From the NCBI GenBank assembly GCA_023053545.1, contig JAKZAN010000002.1, positions 1,534,375 through 1,598,374 of the forward strand: a stretch of 64,000 bases of DNA, given 5' to 3'. Both the position numbers and the translations under genes were made by a program. This DNA is from Lepidurus packardi (lineage: Eukaryota; Arthropoda; Branchiopoda; Notostraca; Triopsidae). The notes under the pieces were generated by a model. It was not told the DNA's origin, made no database searches, and saw only the letters and a list, made by a program, of their open reading frames with translations. Shown piece after piece: positions 38,663 through 49,040 of the stretch (position 1 is its first letter; every line of letters starts with the position of its first letter).

Positions 38663-40709
38663 AAAACCCCCATCAACACACTGTTCAATAACAGGAAGGC
38701 TGCAGTATTAGAAAAGTACTGATAAAGGATTAAGGATACTTGTATAAGCTGCCATAAAAAGCGCTTAAGCAAGAATTTGAAAGCAAGAATTTCTGGAGAC
38801 TAATTTTTTTTTTCCTTTTTGTAAATGTATTCATTTTATGAAAATGTTTTTTGTAAATGTATTCATTTTATGTATTTTTTTTAATTTTTTGACATATGGT
38901 AAAAATATAACGTTTCTAAAGAACTACTTAATTGTGCATTCGCTTTCCGCTTTCTTGACCTGTGACCTCGCTATACTAGATAGGCGTATTCTATCTTGCA
39001 CATTCGTGTACCCTTTAACCTATTTCAAGCCTTAATAGCTGTAACTATCCTTCTACACTTTCACTTCTAAAATCGCATTCAAAATGATCGAGGGAGTTTG
39101 TCAAATCTATGCCATCGATCTTATCGTTTTTCAAGTTCCCGTTTCGGTCCGTCTGGCCTATCCCACAACGTCGTACAGGCACGTTCGTTGAAGGGCTCTC
39201 GGACTCAAGGGAAAAGAAAGTCGGGTATAAAATGTGTCCCTGGCTTGTGTTTCAGATCATTCCAACAGATTCAGATTATTTTTGTAAATATTGTATTCTT
39301 TTTCGCAAAATGACATGGTAACAATATACCGTTTTAAAAAAACTACATAATTGTGTATCACAGCTCATTCTCATTCACGAAATTTCATTCTCATCAAGAA
39401 ATCATCAAGTTCATTCTCATTCAAGAAATCTGAATTTTGTACTATTTCCTTTTGTTTTTTTTTTCATAAAGAAATATTCAGTTAAGTGAGGGGCTGGGTA
39501 TGAACTTTGATGGTCTAATCTTATTATATTGCAAAAATCTTAAATGAAGTCTTCTTTTTTTGTTTATCTGTAGTCTTTTTAGGGTTAGTATTAATTTATT
39601 AAGTTTTTATATCTTATAAAGAGCGTAGCACTGAAGATGCTAAGGAAGTTTTAGAATTTGAAAACATTAAAAAATTTAATTTTTTAACAAGAGTTAGCAG
39701 TTCTGTTTTTCCTTTTATTGTTTTCCTTTTATGTTAGAATGTGGTTAGAATGTGTCGGTTAGAATGTGTCAAGGTTAGAATGTGTCAAGATAATTTATTT
39801 TTACGATAATTTATTTTGTCATAAATATAACATATTGTGATTGTTGAATTTTAACGTGTATTTAAGTTTTACTACTATCAATGGGGACTGGGTACAGATT
39901 TAAAAGTAAGGATACGGAAAGGTACGGTGAGGCGGCTCGGGTATCGGCTGCATATTGGCTTCGACGTCTGTATGGCTTCGGGCGGACTCGGTCCACGATG
40001 GCGGGGCGTTGTAAGCCACACATTTATTTACAACAACGAGTGTAAAGGTTCTGTTAAAGAACACCAATACAACACTTGTCATAAAAAATGTGGGGCTCCT
40101 TTACTTATCTATCATTGTTAGACTATGTAAGGATTAATTCCCAGTGCAATATTTTCCTTTTTACGGCATTATACACAGATAAAAGATACATGTATATGCA
40201 CATATAAACAGTAAAGCTACCCTCCATAAAAAGCTTTCTGTTATTTGCATTCAAAAAACCGAAAGGCATTTAAAGTACGCGAAATCAATACATAGATATA
40301 AACGAAATTTCGACATTTGAAGAAAGCACAGTTAAGGCAATCTAATTTTGTCGTTTTTATCAATTATTATATTATATTATTAAGTAAAAAAAAAATAAGT
40401 TCACAAGTACAAAAGTATGTTCAAAGTAAGTTCAAAAAGAAAACACCCTCATAAATGGGCAATATCGAATCAGTTATGCGAAATGTATTAAAAATGACAG
40501 AAATTAAAATTTAAAAATTACACTGAAAACATTACAAAACATTACAAAATATTCTAATCACAACATGAACATTACACAGAAAAAACATTAACAACAATGA
40601 AACACAAATTTATACCGCGCTAATCCAATTCAGCCGTTTCGCTATTTGCAAGGACTAAAGAAAAAACGTACAAGAACAAAAATTAGACAATTAGAAAAAG
40701 TAAGTAAAA
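38663..40709. other. no gene seen; repeat B and a short T-rich tandem
   Basis: AT-rich. TTTTTGTAAATGTATTCATTTTATG is doubled at 38815-38870. TTCATTCTCAT units recur at 39366-39425, and GTTAGAATGTGTC units at 39734-39788. No coding signal. Confidence 0.5.
39128..39215 (-). repeat. dispersed repeat B, inverted copy
   Basis: The reverse complement reads GAGAGCCCTTCAACGAACGT, then GCCTGTACGACGTTGTGGGA and TAGGCCAGACGG, the same as 48968-49028. Copies A and B are adjacent at 48.8-49.0k but 3 kb apart here, on either side of meteorin. Confidence 0.85.
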
Positions 40710-41876
40710 TTAGAAAATGCATTTACGCTTCGCGGCAGAATCCGCTCGAAGAATCTTTTTTTGCGCATTTGCGGTACATCTTTGCAGGCATTCTTTGACG
40801 CTCTGTTTGGGGACACCTTTTTTTTGGCATACATAAGCTATTAATGCCTCTATTGCTGTTGGAGAGAGTTTGGGTTTAGGCGGCGTTTTCAAAAACGAGT
40901 TTTTGGGGGATGGTCGTCCCGTCAGGGACTTCGTCCCCAATTCATCTCCGAATAGCTTCGACGCAAGTGATTTCGTCAGATCATCCGCCGACGTTTGTTG
41001 GAGATCGGGCAAACACAATTGCAGATCTTTCTCCGAGATCTGCTTGTCTCCGAATTGTACCATCTGAAAACAAACAAAAGAAAGCGTAAAACTACACGAA
41101 TAAAGAATTCATACACATTAAACGTGTAGTATTATATACGTACTGGTATATCGGGCACGGAGGGTACTGCCTCTACTTTCGCTTTTAAAGAATTTAACTC
41201 TTCTTGCATCCGTTTCATCATATTTTTCATATCCCTTGTGGACAATTCCTCCTCCTCCGAATCACTACTATCTTCCTAAATGTAGTTTGTTTGTAAGTTT
41301 AAATTGAAATTGAGAAAAATCAAACGGACAAAAACTTACCCTATCTGATCCACCTGGAGTACCTGCAGACGAATATGATGGCGATGCCGGTTGGTATCCT
41401 GCTTCTGCTTGTCCTGGTGCTGGGCCTGGTGCTGGTGGGTAAGCTGCAGGTGGGTATGTTGCTGCTGGTTGGTATGCTGCTGGGCCTGGTGCGGATGGGT
41501 AAGCTGGTGGGTATACTGCTGCCGATAGGTATACTGCTTCTGCTCTTCCTGCTGGTGGGCCTGGTGCTGGTGGGTAAGCTGGTGGGTATGCTGATGGGCC
41601 TGCAGCAGGGCTTGCTGCCTTCGACGATATTACCTAAAGTAATAACAAATGAGTAGTTAAAAATAAAACAAAATAAGTGAAATATTTATGATAAATTTCA
41701 TTAGTACGAACCTGACGCTCCTGGAAAGCTGTGACTGCCAGGGGTGGCCGCAGTGTACGCTTTGGTGCCTTGTGCGCCTTGCTGGTTTTCGTCTTAGTAT
41801 CGGAAGTTAGTTCGTATCCATCAAACTTTCTTTTTTTCCTCTGCCTTTTCGAATTTTCTTGTCCATGTGAATCCAT
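40710..41876 (-). CDS. basic / proline-rich / coiled-coil protein, four exons (314 aa), unknown
   Basis: Exons on minus: 41876-41712, 41633-41340, 41275-41144, 41063-40710, all phase 0 with GT-AG borders. N-terminus: MDSHGQENSKRQRKKRKFDG, a nuclear-localisation type cluster. Exon 2 has AYPPAP/GPA repeats. Exon 3 is acidic (SDSEEEE) and then helical, DMKNMMKRMQEELNSLKAKV. Exon 4 ends with a compact basic domain, LSPTAIEALIAYVCQKKGVP, then KQSVKECLQRC. TATA-like box at 41923-41930. It starts 109 bp outside the left inverted arm and diverges from the transposase gene. Possibly a transposon accessory (TnpA-like) protein; this is inference from position. Confidence 0.72.
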
Positions 41877-41922
41877 TGCTGACTATGGGTGGACTGTGAT
41901 TGAGCCGTATCATATACATCTC

Positions 41923-41930
41923 CTTTTATA
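41923..41930 (-). promoter_or_regulatory. TATA box of the 314-aa gene
   Basis: TATAAAAG on the minus strand, 47 bp before the ATG at 41876. Confidence 0.5.
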
Positions 41931-41984
41931 GTTGTTCTGTACCTGACATCATAAAGGCCGACATACTCAGAACGTAAGCCGTAT

Positions 41985-42488
41985 TTCAAAGCGTATTCTA
42001 TAAAGGTCACAAAAAGGATGGAGAGAACCTCCAAAAATCTTCGGAAAAAATCCATCGAGGGCATAATATGTGCCGAAAACCATCTGGTTTGCCGGAAAAA
42101 TCTGCTAGTGCGGCTGGGCCTTAAGGTGGCCTAAGTGAGCCGCCAGGTCAAAGTGAGCCTAAATGGCGTTTTCTTTTGGGAACCCTGGTGCAAAAGTTTT
42201 TGCACCAGGACTCCCCAAGGAAAACACCAGAAGTGAGCCGCCAGGTAAAAAGGCTTGCCGGGGTATAAGGTTACTTTTGACTATATTTACACCGCACCAA
42301 AAACTACTCTTTAGACAAAACTTTGGAAGTGTATAGAGTACAGACACGTTTTTTTTTACCAGTCAAGAAAAAGTTAGAGTTTCGTGTTTAGTGTTGTGTA
42401 TACTATATTATTTTTTGCAAAAATGCCACCTGTACGAAAGGGAAGACCGAAAGAGTATATGCTTTACCGTAAGCCTGGATCAGATGTC
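41985..42488 (+). repeat. left inverted arm (includes transposase exon 1 start)
   Basis: Runs from GTATTTCAAAGCG through the AAGTGAGCCGCCAGG repeats and a hairpin TGGTGCAAAAGTTTTTGCACCA (42188-42209) to inside transposase exon 1. Confidence 0.9.
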
Positions 42489-45404
42489 CCAATTCCGAAG
42501 CGCACGTTAAATTACAAAAGGAATCCAAGTAAGAATTATTTGCAAGAATTATCAATATAGACATTTATGTTGTTACAATGTGAATGAAAACAAAGCAGTT
42601 TATAGGCTATCACAAAATCACCCACACCTGCAATTCTGTACCATTTAACCAATCAAGTTGACTTTCTCTATAGTCAACTTGTCAGCATGTTTTGCTAATT
42701 CCATAGATTCATCTCAGTATTGCAGTGCGTTGGTTTTTATAGCTTTCTATAACTTTGTGTGTATGCCTGTCCTTAGATACATTTATATTGCATTCTTGTC
42801 TTTATGTACAGACTCGTCGCGGAAGCGGAGAGTACCGGAAAACACTGCCATCATCAGCAGTGCATGCAGCCACCAAGTAAAGGATTGTTTTAGATTTCTT
42901 TTACCACTTTTAATTTTCGTTTACCCTCGCGTAATTGTTCAGTGTATACCTTGGGTTATTTCGGGTTGCTGTGAGTTCTGTAAATTCTTCCGATTCCTTA
43001 ACTTATTTGTTCCCCAACGTACTTTCAGGTTGACAATGCAAACGTCGTCGATACGATGATGCTGTCCACGGAAGATAATAATCATGAAATTGCAGCAGTG
43101 AACGTGGACCATGTGGACCAGGAAGTGTTGGAAGCAAACGAAAGCATTCAGGAAAACGACGGCCAAAGCATCGAAGGTGGCAAGAAGTTCGGAAATGTAA
43201 TCGCGGGAGCGAAAGTTTCGGAAACGGAATCCGATTTCATGTTGCTGGCCCATGTATTGCGGTTTACTACCAAGGATGCTGAATTGAAGTCAATCTTGAA
43301 TATCCTGTCAGCGAACAACATCGCGTACCCTCGGCGGAGCGTTTATCAATTCAAGAAAACTTATTCATCTGTGTTCGACAATAACGTGGACAAGATCGAC
43401 CTTTGTCCAAAGTGCGGTTATATTTTTAAGCCTGCATTGGACAAAAACAATGGGGAGACGTATTGCGTCAGTTGTGGCCACACCCCGACAACCATGGAAA
43501 TGAATAAAGAACCGGCACAATTATTTAAAGTTCCTCTCGAACCGCAGTTGCGGCAGTTACTGGAAAAAACACACATACCGACCTTGTCGACAATTAATGG
43601 TGATTTTATTCATGGCATTTTTGATGGCACTGCCTACAAACCTTTTAAGACGGAGACGAAACCAGGTGATGAAATGGTCCAACATTTAGAACCTAACCTG
43701 ACTTTACAAGTTAATACCGATGGCGCATCTTTTTTTAAATCGTCAAAAACTTCAGTTTGGCCAGTCTTCGTAAGCGTAAACGAATTGCCTCTGTCTGATC
43801 GTTATATCAATACCATGATGGTCGCTTTATGGATTGGGAAAGGAAAGCCAAACATGCACGCCTTGTTGGAACCTTTGGCATTAGAACTGAAATCCATTAA
43901 TCAAGAAAAAAAACTTCCAGGCGTCAAACAAGTGTACGCAGTGAACGTGGTAGCCGATGCTCCGGCGAGAGCTTTGATCAGGAACTGCAAGCAATTTAAC
44001 GGTCATTTTGGATGTGACTTCTGTTATCATCCAGGTGAGATGGATTCTGGCCGTCGAGTTTATCCCGTGCAGCCTGAGACCGTTCATGAACACCGGACCG
44101 CAGCTGAACATACAAGTGAATGCATACAAGCCCAGGATATGGATGAAGCTGTGAGAGGCGTGAAGGGTGCAAGTGTCCTTGAGCTTTTTGATAAAATGGA
44201 TGTTGTTGAGGCTGTCGTGTCCGAATACATGCATGGTGTACTGCTTGGAGTAGTGAAGCAATGGCTTCTCATTTTGACAAACACGGGTAACAAGGATGAA
44301 CCGTTTTACCTTCGGCCTGCTCAAATAGCAGAAATTAACGGAAAGATTTCAACCATCAAACCACCTTCCGAAATAACTCGTGCTCCTCGACCCTTGAGTG
44401 ATTTAGCTCACTGGAAAGCTTCAGAACTGAGAGCCTTCCTGTTATTTTATTCGCTGCCAGTCCTAGCTGGCGTTCTTCCCGCCCAATTCTTGCAACACTG
44501 GTTGCTTCTGTTTACTGCTCTACACGTGATGCTGAGCAGCAAAATTTCGCGTACAGACTTGGCTAGGGTACGTGAACTTCTTTCATTGTACGTCGCCGAC
44601 TTCCAGAGACTGTACGGGCGCAATAACATGAGCTACAACGTTCATGGTTTACTTCACCTCGCCGACTCGGTGAACAAGTGGGGACCCTTGTTTCATTACT
44701 CAGCCTTTACTTTCGAGTCCTGGAATGGAGTATTGGGCAAGTTATTCAATGGAACAAAAGGTGTTGCACAACAAATCTGCAGGAATTACCTTGGATTAAA
44801 AACCGTTCGGGATATGACTCTTTCTTCTGGTACGCTACGTCCTCACGTTACTACCTTCACGAGTGAATTATTTGGCCATCGAATAACGGGCAAGATTTCA
44901 CGTTCCGGACAAATTACCAGCTTCGGAAACCCGCAACCTGCGATGCTCGACGAATGTGACCGAGCTGCTTTAAGCGCTGTTGATGTACTTCGGAATTTGC
45001 CGGCTGAAACTGTGGTGCAATACTTTTCCAGATTCACGGCGTACAGCAGCCTGTGGACTGTCAAGAAAGCCGACGGTAGGCACCGCAATGACGACAGTTG
45101 GGTGTTTCTTGAAAGCAACGAGTGTTTTCAAATCGAAAAATGCATCAAGATGCTCTCCAATGATGACGGTCAAGTTCTCGTGCCCGAAGGATCTTTCGTT
45201 TTAGGAAGGAAAGTTACTTTAACTCCATTCAAATATCAAGTTTCAGAGGTCAGTCCAACGATGCGATTCCTCTTCCGTGTGGCGAGACTTGCTAAAAAGG
45301 TACAAGTCATCAATCTTAACGAAGGTGCTCGAAAATGCTGTCTTGTGAGCGTGTCCGGTGTTAGGTACATAACACCTTTGCCTAATCCCATAGAGAGGGA
45401 CTAG
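42423..45404 (+). CDS. CACTA/EnSpm (Tnp2-type) transposase, three exons (848 aa)
   Basis: Cut-and-paste transposase. Exons 42423-42528, 42812-42876 and 43029-45404 join in phase. N-terminus: MPPVRKGRPKEYMLYRKPGS, AT-hook-like and basic, followed by a second basic cluster SSRKRRVP. A zinc ribbon CPKCGY...CVSCGH lies near residues 183-210. The Tnp2/Transposase_21 core follows: LQVNTDGASFFKSSKTSVWP with the first Asp, VVADAPARALI with the second Asp, GCDFC, and VVSEYMHGVLLGVVKQW with the Glu region. A C-terminal all-alpha part contains NVHGLLHLADSV and FESWNGVLGKLF, typical of this family in animals. No frameshift or stop. The start is inside the left arm, so the arm is also promoter. Confidence 0.9.
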
Positions 45405-45892
45405 TTGATAAAATTCAAATGTACCGCTAGAGCAACTTTTTTTAAGATCATTTGAAATGCTTAGTAAAGCCTCTCGTGAGATGATTTCCTTCAGGAAATC
45501 ATCGAGTTTACCGTAGCAAAACATCCGAGAGGTTGCTTTCAAATATCAAAATGCCACCGTGAAATGGTATCTACTAAAGATACCATTGAGCTAAGTAAGA
45601 GTTTCTTGCATCCGGTGATGGCAATAAGAGCTTATGCCTGAAAGTAAAGGCTAGTTTTTACGATGGTTCGAGCGTTTGAGTAATTACGAATCAACACATA
45701 AGGTACAGTACGTAAATTCCTTCTTTTCTTAAAAAATCCAAAAGCCACTTTGCTTTATTCCTCCCGTTCGTGATAGGGATGACCCCGGTCACTTTCACTT
45801 CCACCACCGCGCCGCGGCTGCTATGCTTCTCCTGCTGGTGGCGCCTCAGCGCTGCTGTATGCCCACGATTTTGACGATCGCCGCCACGATGG
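45405..45892. other. spacer 3' of the transposase
   Basis: Holds a short inverted repeat AGATGATTTCCTTCAGGAAATCATCGA (45479-45505) just after the stop, which could form a hairpin in the 3' UTR. No other gene seen. Confidence 0.5.
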
Positions 45893-46373
45893 TCATACCG
45901 ACAAGTGTATGCAATATGCTGGTAATTATTTCGAAATAGTGCAAGGTACTAGTTAAACAAGATGCATCATTAACGAAAAAATATCAGAATTATTGCATTT
46001 ACCTTTGTGCTTCCACGTTAAGTCCCTGCGGCTTCGTTCCGAGAAGATACCCCTATGCCTCCTGTGCCTTGCCCGCACATGGCCTGACCTCCCGATTCTA
46101 TTCCCGTGCTCGGGATAGGGTGCGGGATTGCTAGGTGAAGTTTCGGTTGCGATGGGGTCCGGTTCAGGATGGGGTGCGGAAGTTGCGGTATAGGGTGGTG
46201 CAGGATTAGGCGCCGTGTAGTAGGGATAACGTTCGGCTTCGAGGCCCGTAAAGTCGCCGTCTCCATCCATAACTTCTAACTGAAACAAAAGAGAAAAATT
46301 ATGATCGGAAATTGTGGCATTTGGAAGGACTCACCTTGTCGTACGACGGTTGTAAGTTGTCTACTTTGGTCAT
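45893..46373 (-). CDS. Pro/Arg-rich accessory protein, left copy (about 113 aa, three exons)
   Basis: Exons on minus: 46373-46335, 46279-46003, 45918-45893. It starts MTKVDNLQPSYDK, then LEVMDGDGDFTGLEAERYPY, a Pro-rich middle (PNPAPPYT, APHPEPDP, SNPAPYPE) and a basic end, HVRARHRRHRGIFSERSRRD. TATA box at 46386-46393. It is a diverged inverted copy of the gene at 47403-48060. The last exon is uncertain: in another frame the sequence there resembles the RGG tail of the right copy (DHRGGDRQNRGH). Function unknown; basic and Pro-rich, perhaps a DNA- or RNA-binding partner of the transposase. Confidence 0.6.
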
Positions 46374-46385
46374 CAGTGTGTCACT

Positions 46386-46393
46386 TATTTATA
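46386..46393 (-). promoter_or_regulatory. TATA box of left accessory copy
   Basis: TATAAATA on minus, 13 bp before the ATG at 46373; the same distance and flank (GTGACACACTG) occur at the right copy. Confidence 0.6.
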
Positions 46394-46399
46394 CTTGTT

Positions 46400-47370
46400 G
46401 TATTACTTAGAAGTTTTCCTGAGTCTGCCCTTTATTGTTAATCTTGTCCTTTTGCCCTGACCTGTGTCACTTTTTTTTTATACATATGATGTTTAGGCCC
46501 AGGCCCGTAGTCCTCCGACTACGATTACACCGGCACCTGTTTCGAGCTCAAAGATCAAACTTGCTTTTCGACTCGTCAAAACGAAGATCATTGATTTGAA
46601 ACTACCCGTATTCGCCGTTACCTCCTACCCGAAGAGCAGTGCAACAAGACAATCAGGAATCCTGGCCTCTGACTTGACAATGCTCCATTATTTCGCTGGC
46701 GGGAGAACACGGACAACTTATGTTGTACATTTTGTGAATTCACTTCTTTTGTAACAATGTTGTATTTTCTCGAAAATGCCTTTTTTCTTTTTTTTTAACC
46801 TATAATTCGTTATATTTGTTACGATTTGTTATATTTTATATCTTGAGTGACGTACATGTATTATGTATGTTAGAATTGTACTAACGTATCTTGGGTGAAA
46901 TGATTTTGGCTGCTATGATAAAATTATACTTTGAAATTCGTTCATGATTATATTGTACATTCCATACAAAAATTTTCTCTGGACTTGTAAGTGACGTAGT
47001 TTTCCTGTACAAATGCGGTCTAAAATAGTAAAAAAAAATACAGTTTTTGGATTCATATTCACCAAGCAGCAAGCACTTTTCTTTGCTTTGACCTTGTGTT
47101 TGTCAGCAAAGAGGGAAGAGGGGCTTCGCTTAAGGTGCCTTTAATTGACTGACCTGCTCCTGCAAAACTTGTAGAAAGAGATAATTGACCTTTTTAAATA
47201 CCCGGATACTCCAGGCCTTTCACTAATCCTGAAAAAGTAGGAGAACGGGTTGTCAGGAGAAGGGAGTCATCATCGAAGGGATAGAAGGTATCCGGACCTC
47301 GCGGTTTTCTCCGCGACGCTGGGGACGGCTAAACTTTCTGAACCAACTTAAGCCGGTGAAGGTTCACAGA
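46400..47370. other. spacer between divergent accessory copies
   Basis: No coding signal. A small hairpin GTAGTCCTCCGACTAC lies at 46507-46522. Otherwise AT-rich. Confidence 0.5.
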
Positions 47371-47381
47371 ACAAGTTACAG

Positions 47382-47389
47382 TATAAATA
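47382..47389 (+). promoter_or_regulatory. TATA box of right accessory copy
   Basis: TATAAATA, 13 bp before the ATG at 47403, mirroring the left copy. Confidence 0.6.
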
Positions 47390-47402
47390 GTGACACACTG
47401 CG

Positions 47403-48060
47403 ATGACCAAAGTAGACAACTTAGAACCGACGTACAACAAGGTATAGCCTTCCAAATTCCACAATTTCCGATCTTATTTTTTTTTCTTTGGTTTACGTTA
47501 CAGGATGGATGAAGACGACGAAAGTCTATTGAACATGTCCCAAACTCCTGAACCATCCCAACCCTTACCCAATCCCGCGCCCCATCCCGCGCCCCATCCC
47601 GCGCCCCAACCCGCGCCCCATCCCGCGCCCCAACCCGCGCCCCAACCCGCGCCCCAACCCGCGCCCCAACCCGCGCCCCAACCCTTACCCCATCCAACGC
47701 CCCATCCCGCACCCCATCACGCACTCCATATCGTGCCTCATCACGCGCCTCATCACGCACCCCATCCCGCACCCGTCAGACATCGCAGGAGATTCCGCCA
47801 TGCGTTGGCACACGAAGCGCATCGAGAACGACTCTCGGATAATGCAACGTAAGAGTTCAAGAATGTTGATATTTTATTTCGTTAAATTTAAAGTAATTTT
47901 GTTGAACTTACAGTGCGATGTCTTTCTTGAGTGCATTTACCACGATGGTTTGGGGGCATTATAGCCGCCATGGTTTTCGTGGCCGTGGACAGGCGTCGGT
48001 GGACCGCGGGCGTGGCCGTGGCCACGGCCAGATCTGCATCAGCCGTAGGCGGGGACGTTG
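47403..48060 (+). CDS. Pro/Arg-rich accessory protein, right copy, with RGG tail
   Basis: A first small exon at 47403-47441 gives MTKVDNLEPTYNK with a GT donor. The main exon, 47505-47848, gives MDEDDESLLNMSQTPEPSQP, then PAPH/PAPQ repeats and a basic HRRRFRHALAHEAHRERLSD end. A last exon, 47914-48060, gives MSFLSAFTTMVWGHYSRHGF, then RGRGQASVDRGRGRGHGQ and a stop. Joining the first exon to the second leaves the frame wrong by one base, so either translation starts at 47505 or this copy is damaged there. The RGG tail suggests nucleic-acid binding. Inverted relative of 45893-46373. Confidence 0.55.
47571..47690 (+). repeat. 12-bp minisatellite coding PAPH/PAPQ
   Basis: About ten head-to-tail CCCGCGCCCCAW units inside the right accessory gene. 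Interruptions are few, so recent slippage. Confidence 0.9.
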
Positions 48061-48403
48061 AATTTGAATACATTTGAATACGTTCTCAATTTTCCCATTT
48101 TTTCATAAGGTTTCAAAATTTTTCTCCTGTCAAATATTGTCTCCTCTCCAGGTCAATCTGTGCTGATCTCAGGTCACTCTTGTCTTAGAGTTGACCGAGC
48201 TACAAACACATTTTATACCTGAATCTCATTTCCCTGAAGACTGGGAAATGGTGTAATTAAGCCATCTTTCTGGGCAAGCGGTCCTTTTCCTTACACTACA
48301 GGGTGCTGGTCTCAGGTCACTCTGTGCTGATGGTCTCAGGTCACTCTGTGCTGATATCCATCTATATATCCATCTATATTTTTTTAAATGAAAACAAAAA
48401 TTG

Positions 48404-48785
48404 AACATCTGATCCAGGCTTACGGTAAAGCATATACTCTTTCGGTCTTCCCTTTCGTACAGGTGGCATTTTTGCAAAAAATAATATAGTATACACAACA
48501 CGAAACTCCAAATTTTACATGGCGGCTCACTTCTGGTGTTTTCCTTTGGGAGTCCTGGTGCACAAACTTTTGCACCAGGGTTCCCAAAAGAAAACGCCAT
48601 TTAGGCTCACTTTGACCTGGCGGCTCACTTAGGCCACCTTAAGGCCCAGCCGCAGTAGCAGATTTTTCCGGTAAACCACATGGTTTTGGGCACATATTAT
48701 TCCCTCGATGGATTTTTTCCGAAGATTTTTGGAGGTTCTCGCCATCCTTTTTGTGACCTTTATAGAATACGCTTTGAAATACACA
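48404..48785 (-). repeat. right inverted arm with a second copy of transposase exon 1
   Basis: On the minus strand an ATG at 48469 is followed by the same bases as transposase exon 1 (MPPVRKGRPKEYMLYRKPG) without visible difference over about 65 nt. The rest of the arm mirrors 41985-42240. Confidence 0.92.
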
Positions 48786-49040
48786 TTGTATTCGGTTTAT
48801 AGACACACGTGTTCGTGTTTACTTGGACTTTCTCAGGTATATCCTCCCTTTGCAGAACTTCCCAGCGTGAAACACCACCTCATAGTGTGTATGCAAATTG
48901 GCACCCCGGAAGGTGGGGCGAAAGGGCGTTTAGAAAGCAAACAAGTCCAGCTTCAGGGGCTCGTCCGAGAGCCCTTCAACGAACGTGCCTGTACGACGTT
49001 GTGGGATAGGCCAGACGGATCGAAACGGGACGCCCATTAT
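48783..49040 (+). repeat. dispersed repeats A and B, joined
   Basis: A (48783-48890) and B (48958-49040) are separated by about 65 bp. Inverted single copies lie at 35985-36090 (A) and 39128-39215 (B). The unit starts exactly where the right transposon arm ends. Confidence 0.85.

Larger units (their letters stand above)
41985..48785. mobile_element. CACTA/EnSpm-type DNA transposon complex bounded by long inverted arms
   Basis: Left arm 41985-42488 and right arm 48404-48785 are reverse complements with high identity; the right arm lacks about 130 bp of the left. Both end outward at the same base after GTATTTCAAAGCG. The arms hold repeated AAGTGAGCCGCCAGG motifs, like the subterminal repeats of CACTA elements. 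Inside are a Tnp2-type transposase and two accessory-gene copies. No terminal CACTA/CACTG or 3-bp target duplication was found at the arm ends, so the true ends may lie elsewhere. Confidence 0.7.

Noticed and set aside
41985-42488. Treating the inverted arms as complete CACTA termini
   Set aside because: No CACTA/CACTG at the outer ends and no 3-bp target duplication, so only called arms.
47571-47690. CRISPR-like array
   Set aside because: Units are 12-bp coding minisatellite repeats with no spacers, in a eukaryotic gene.
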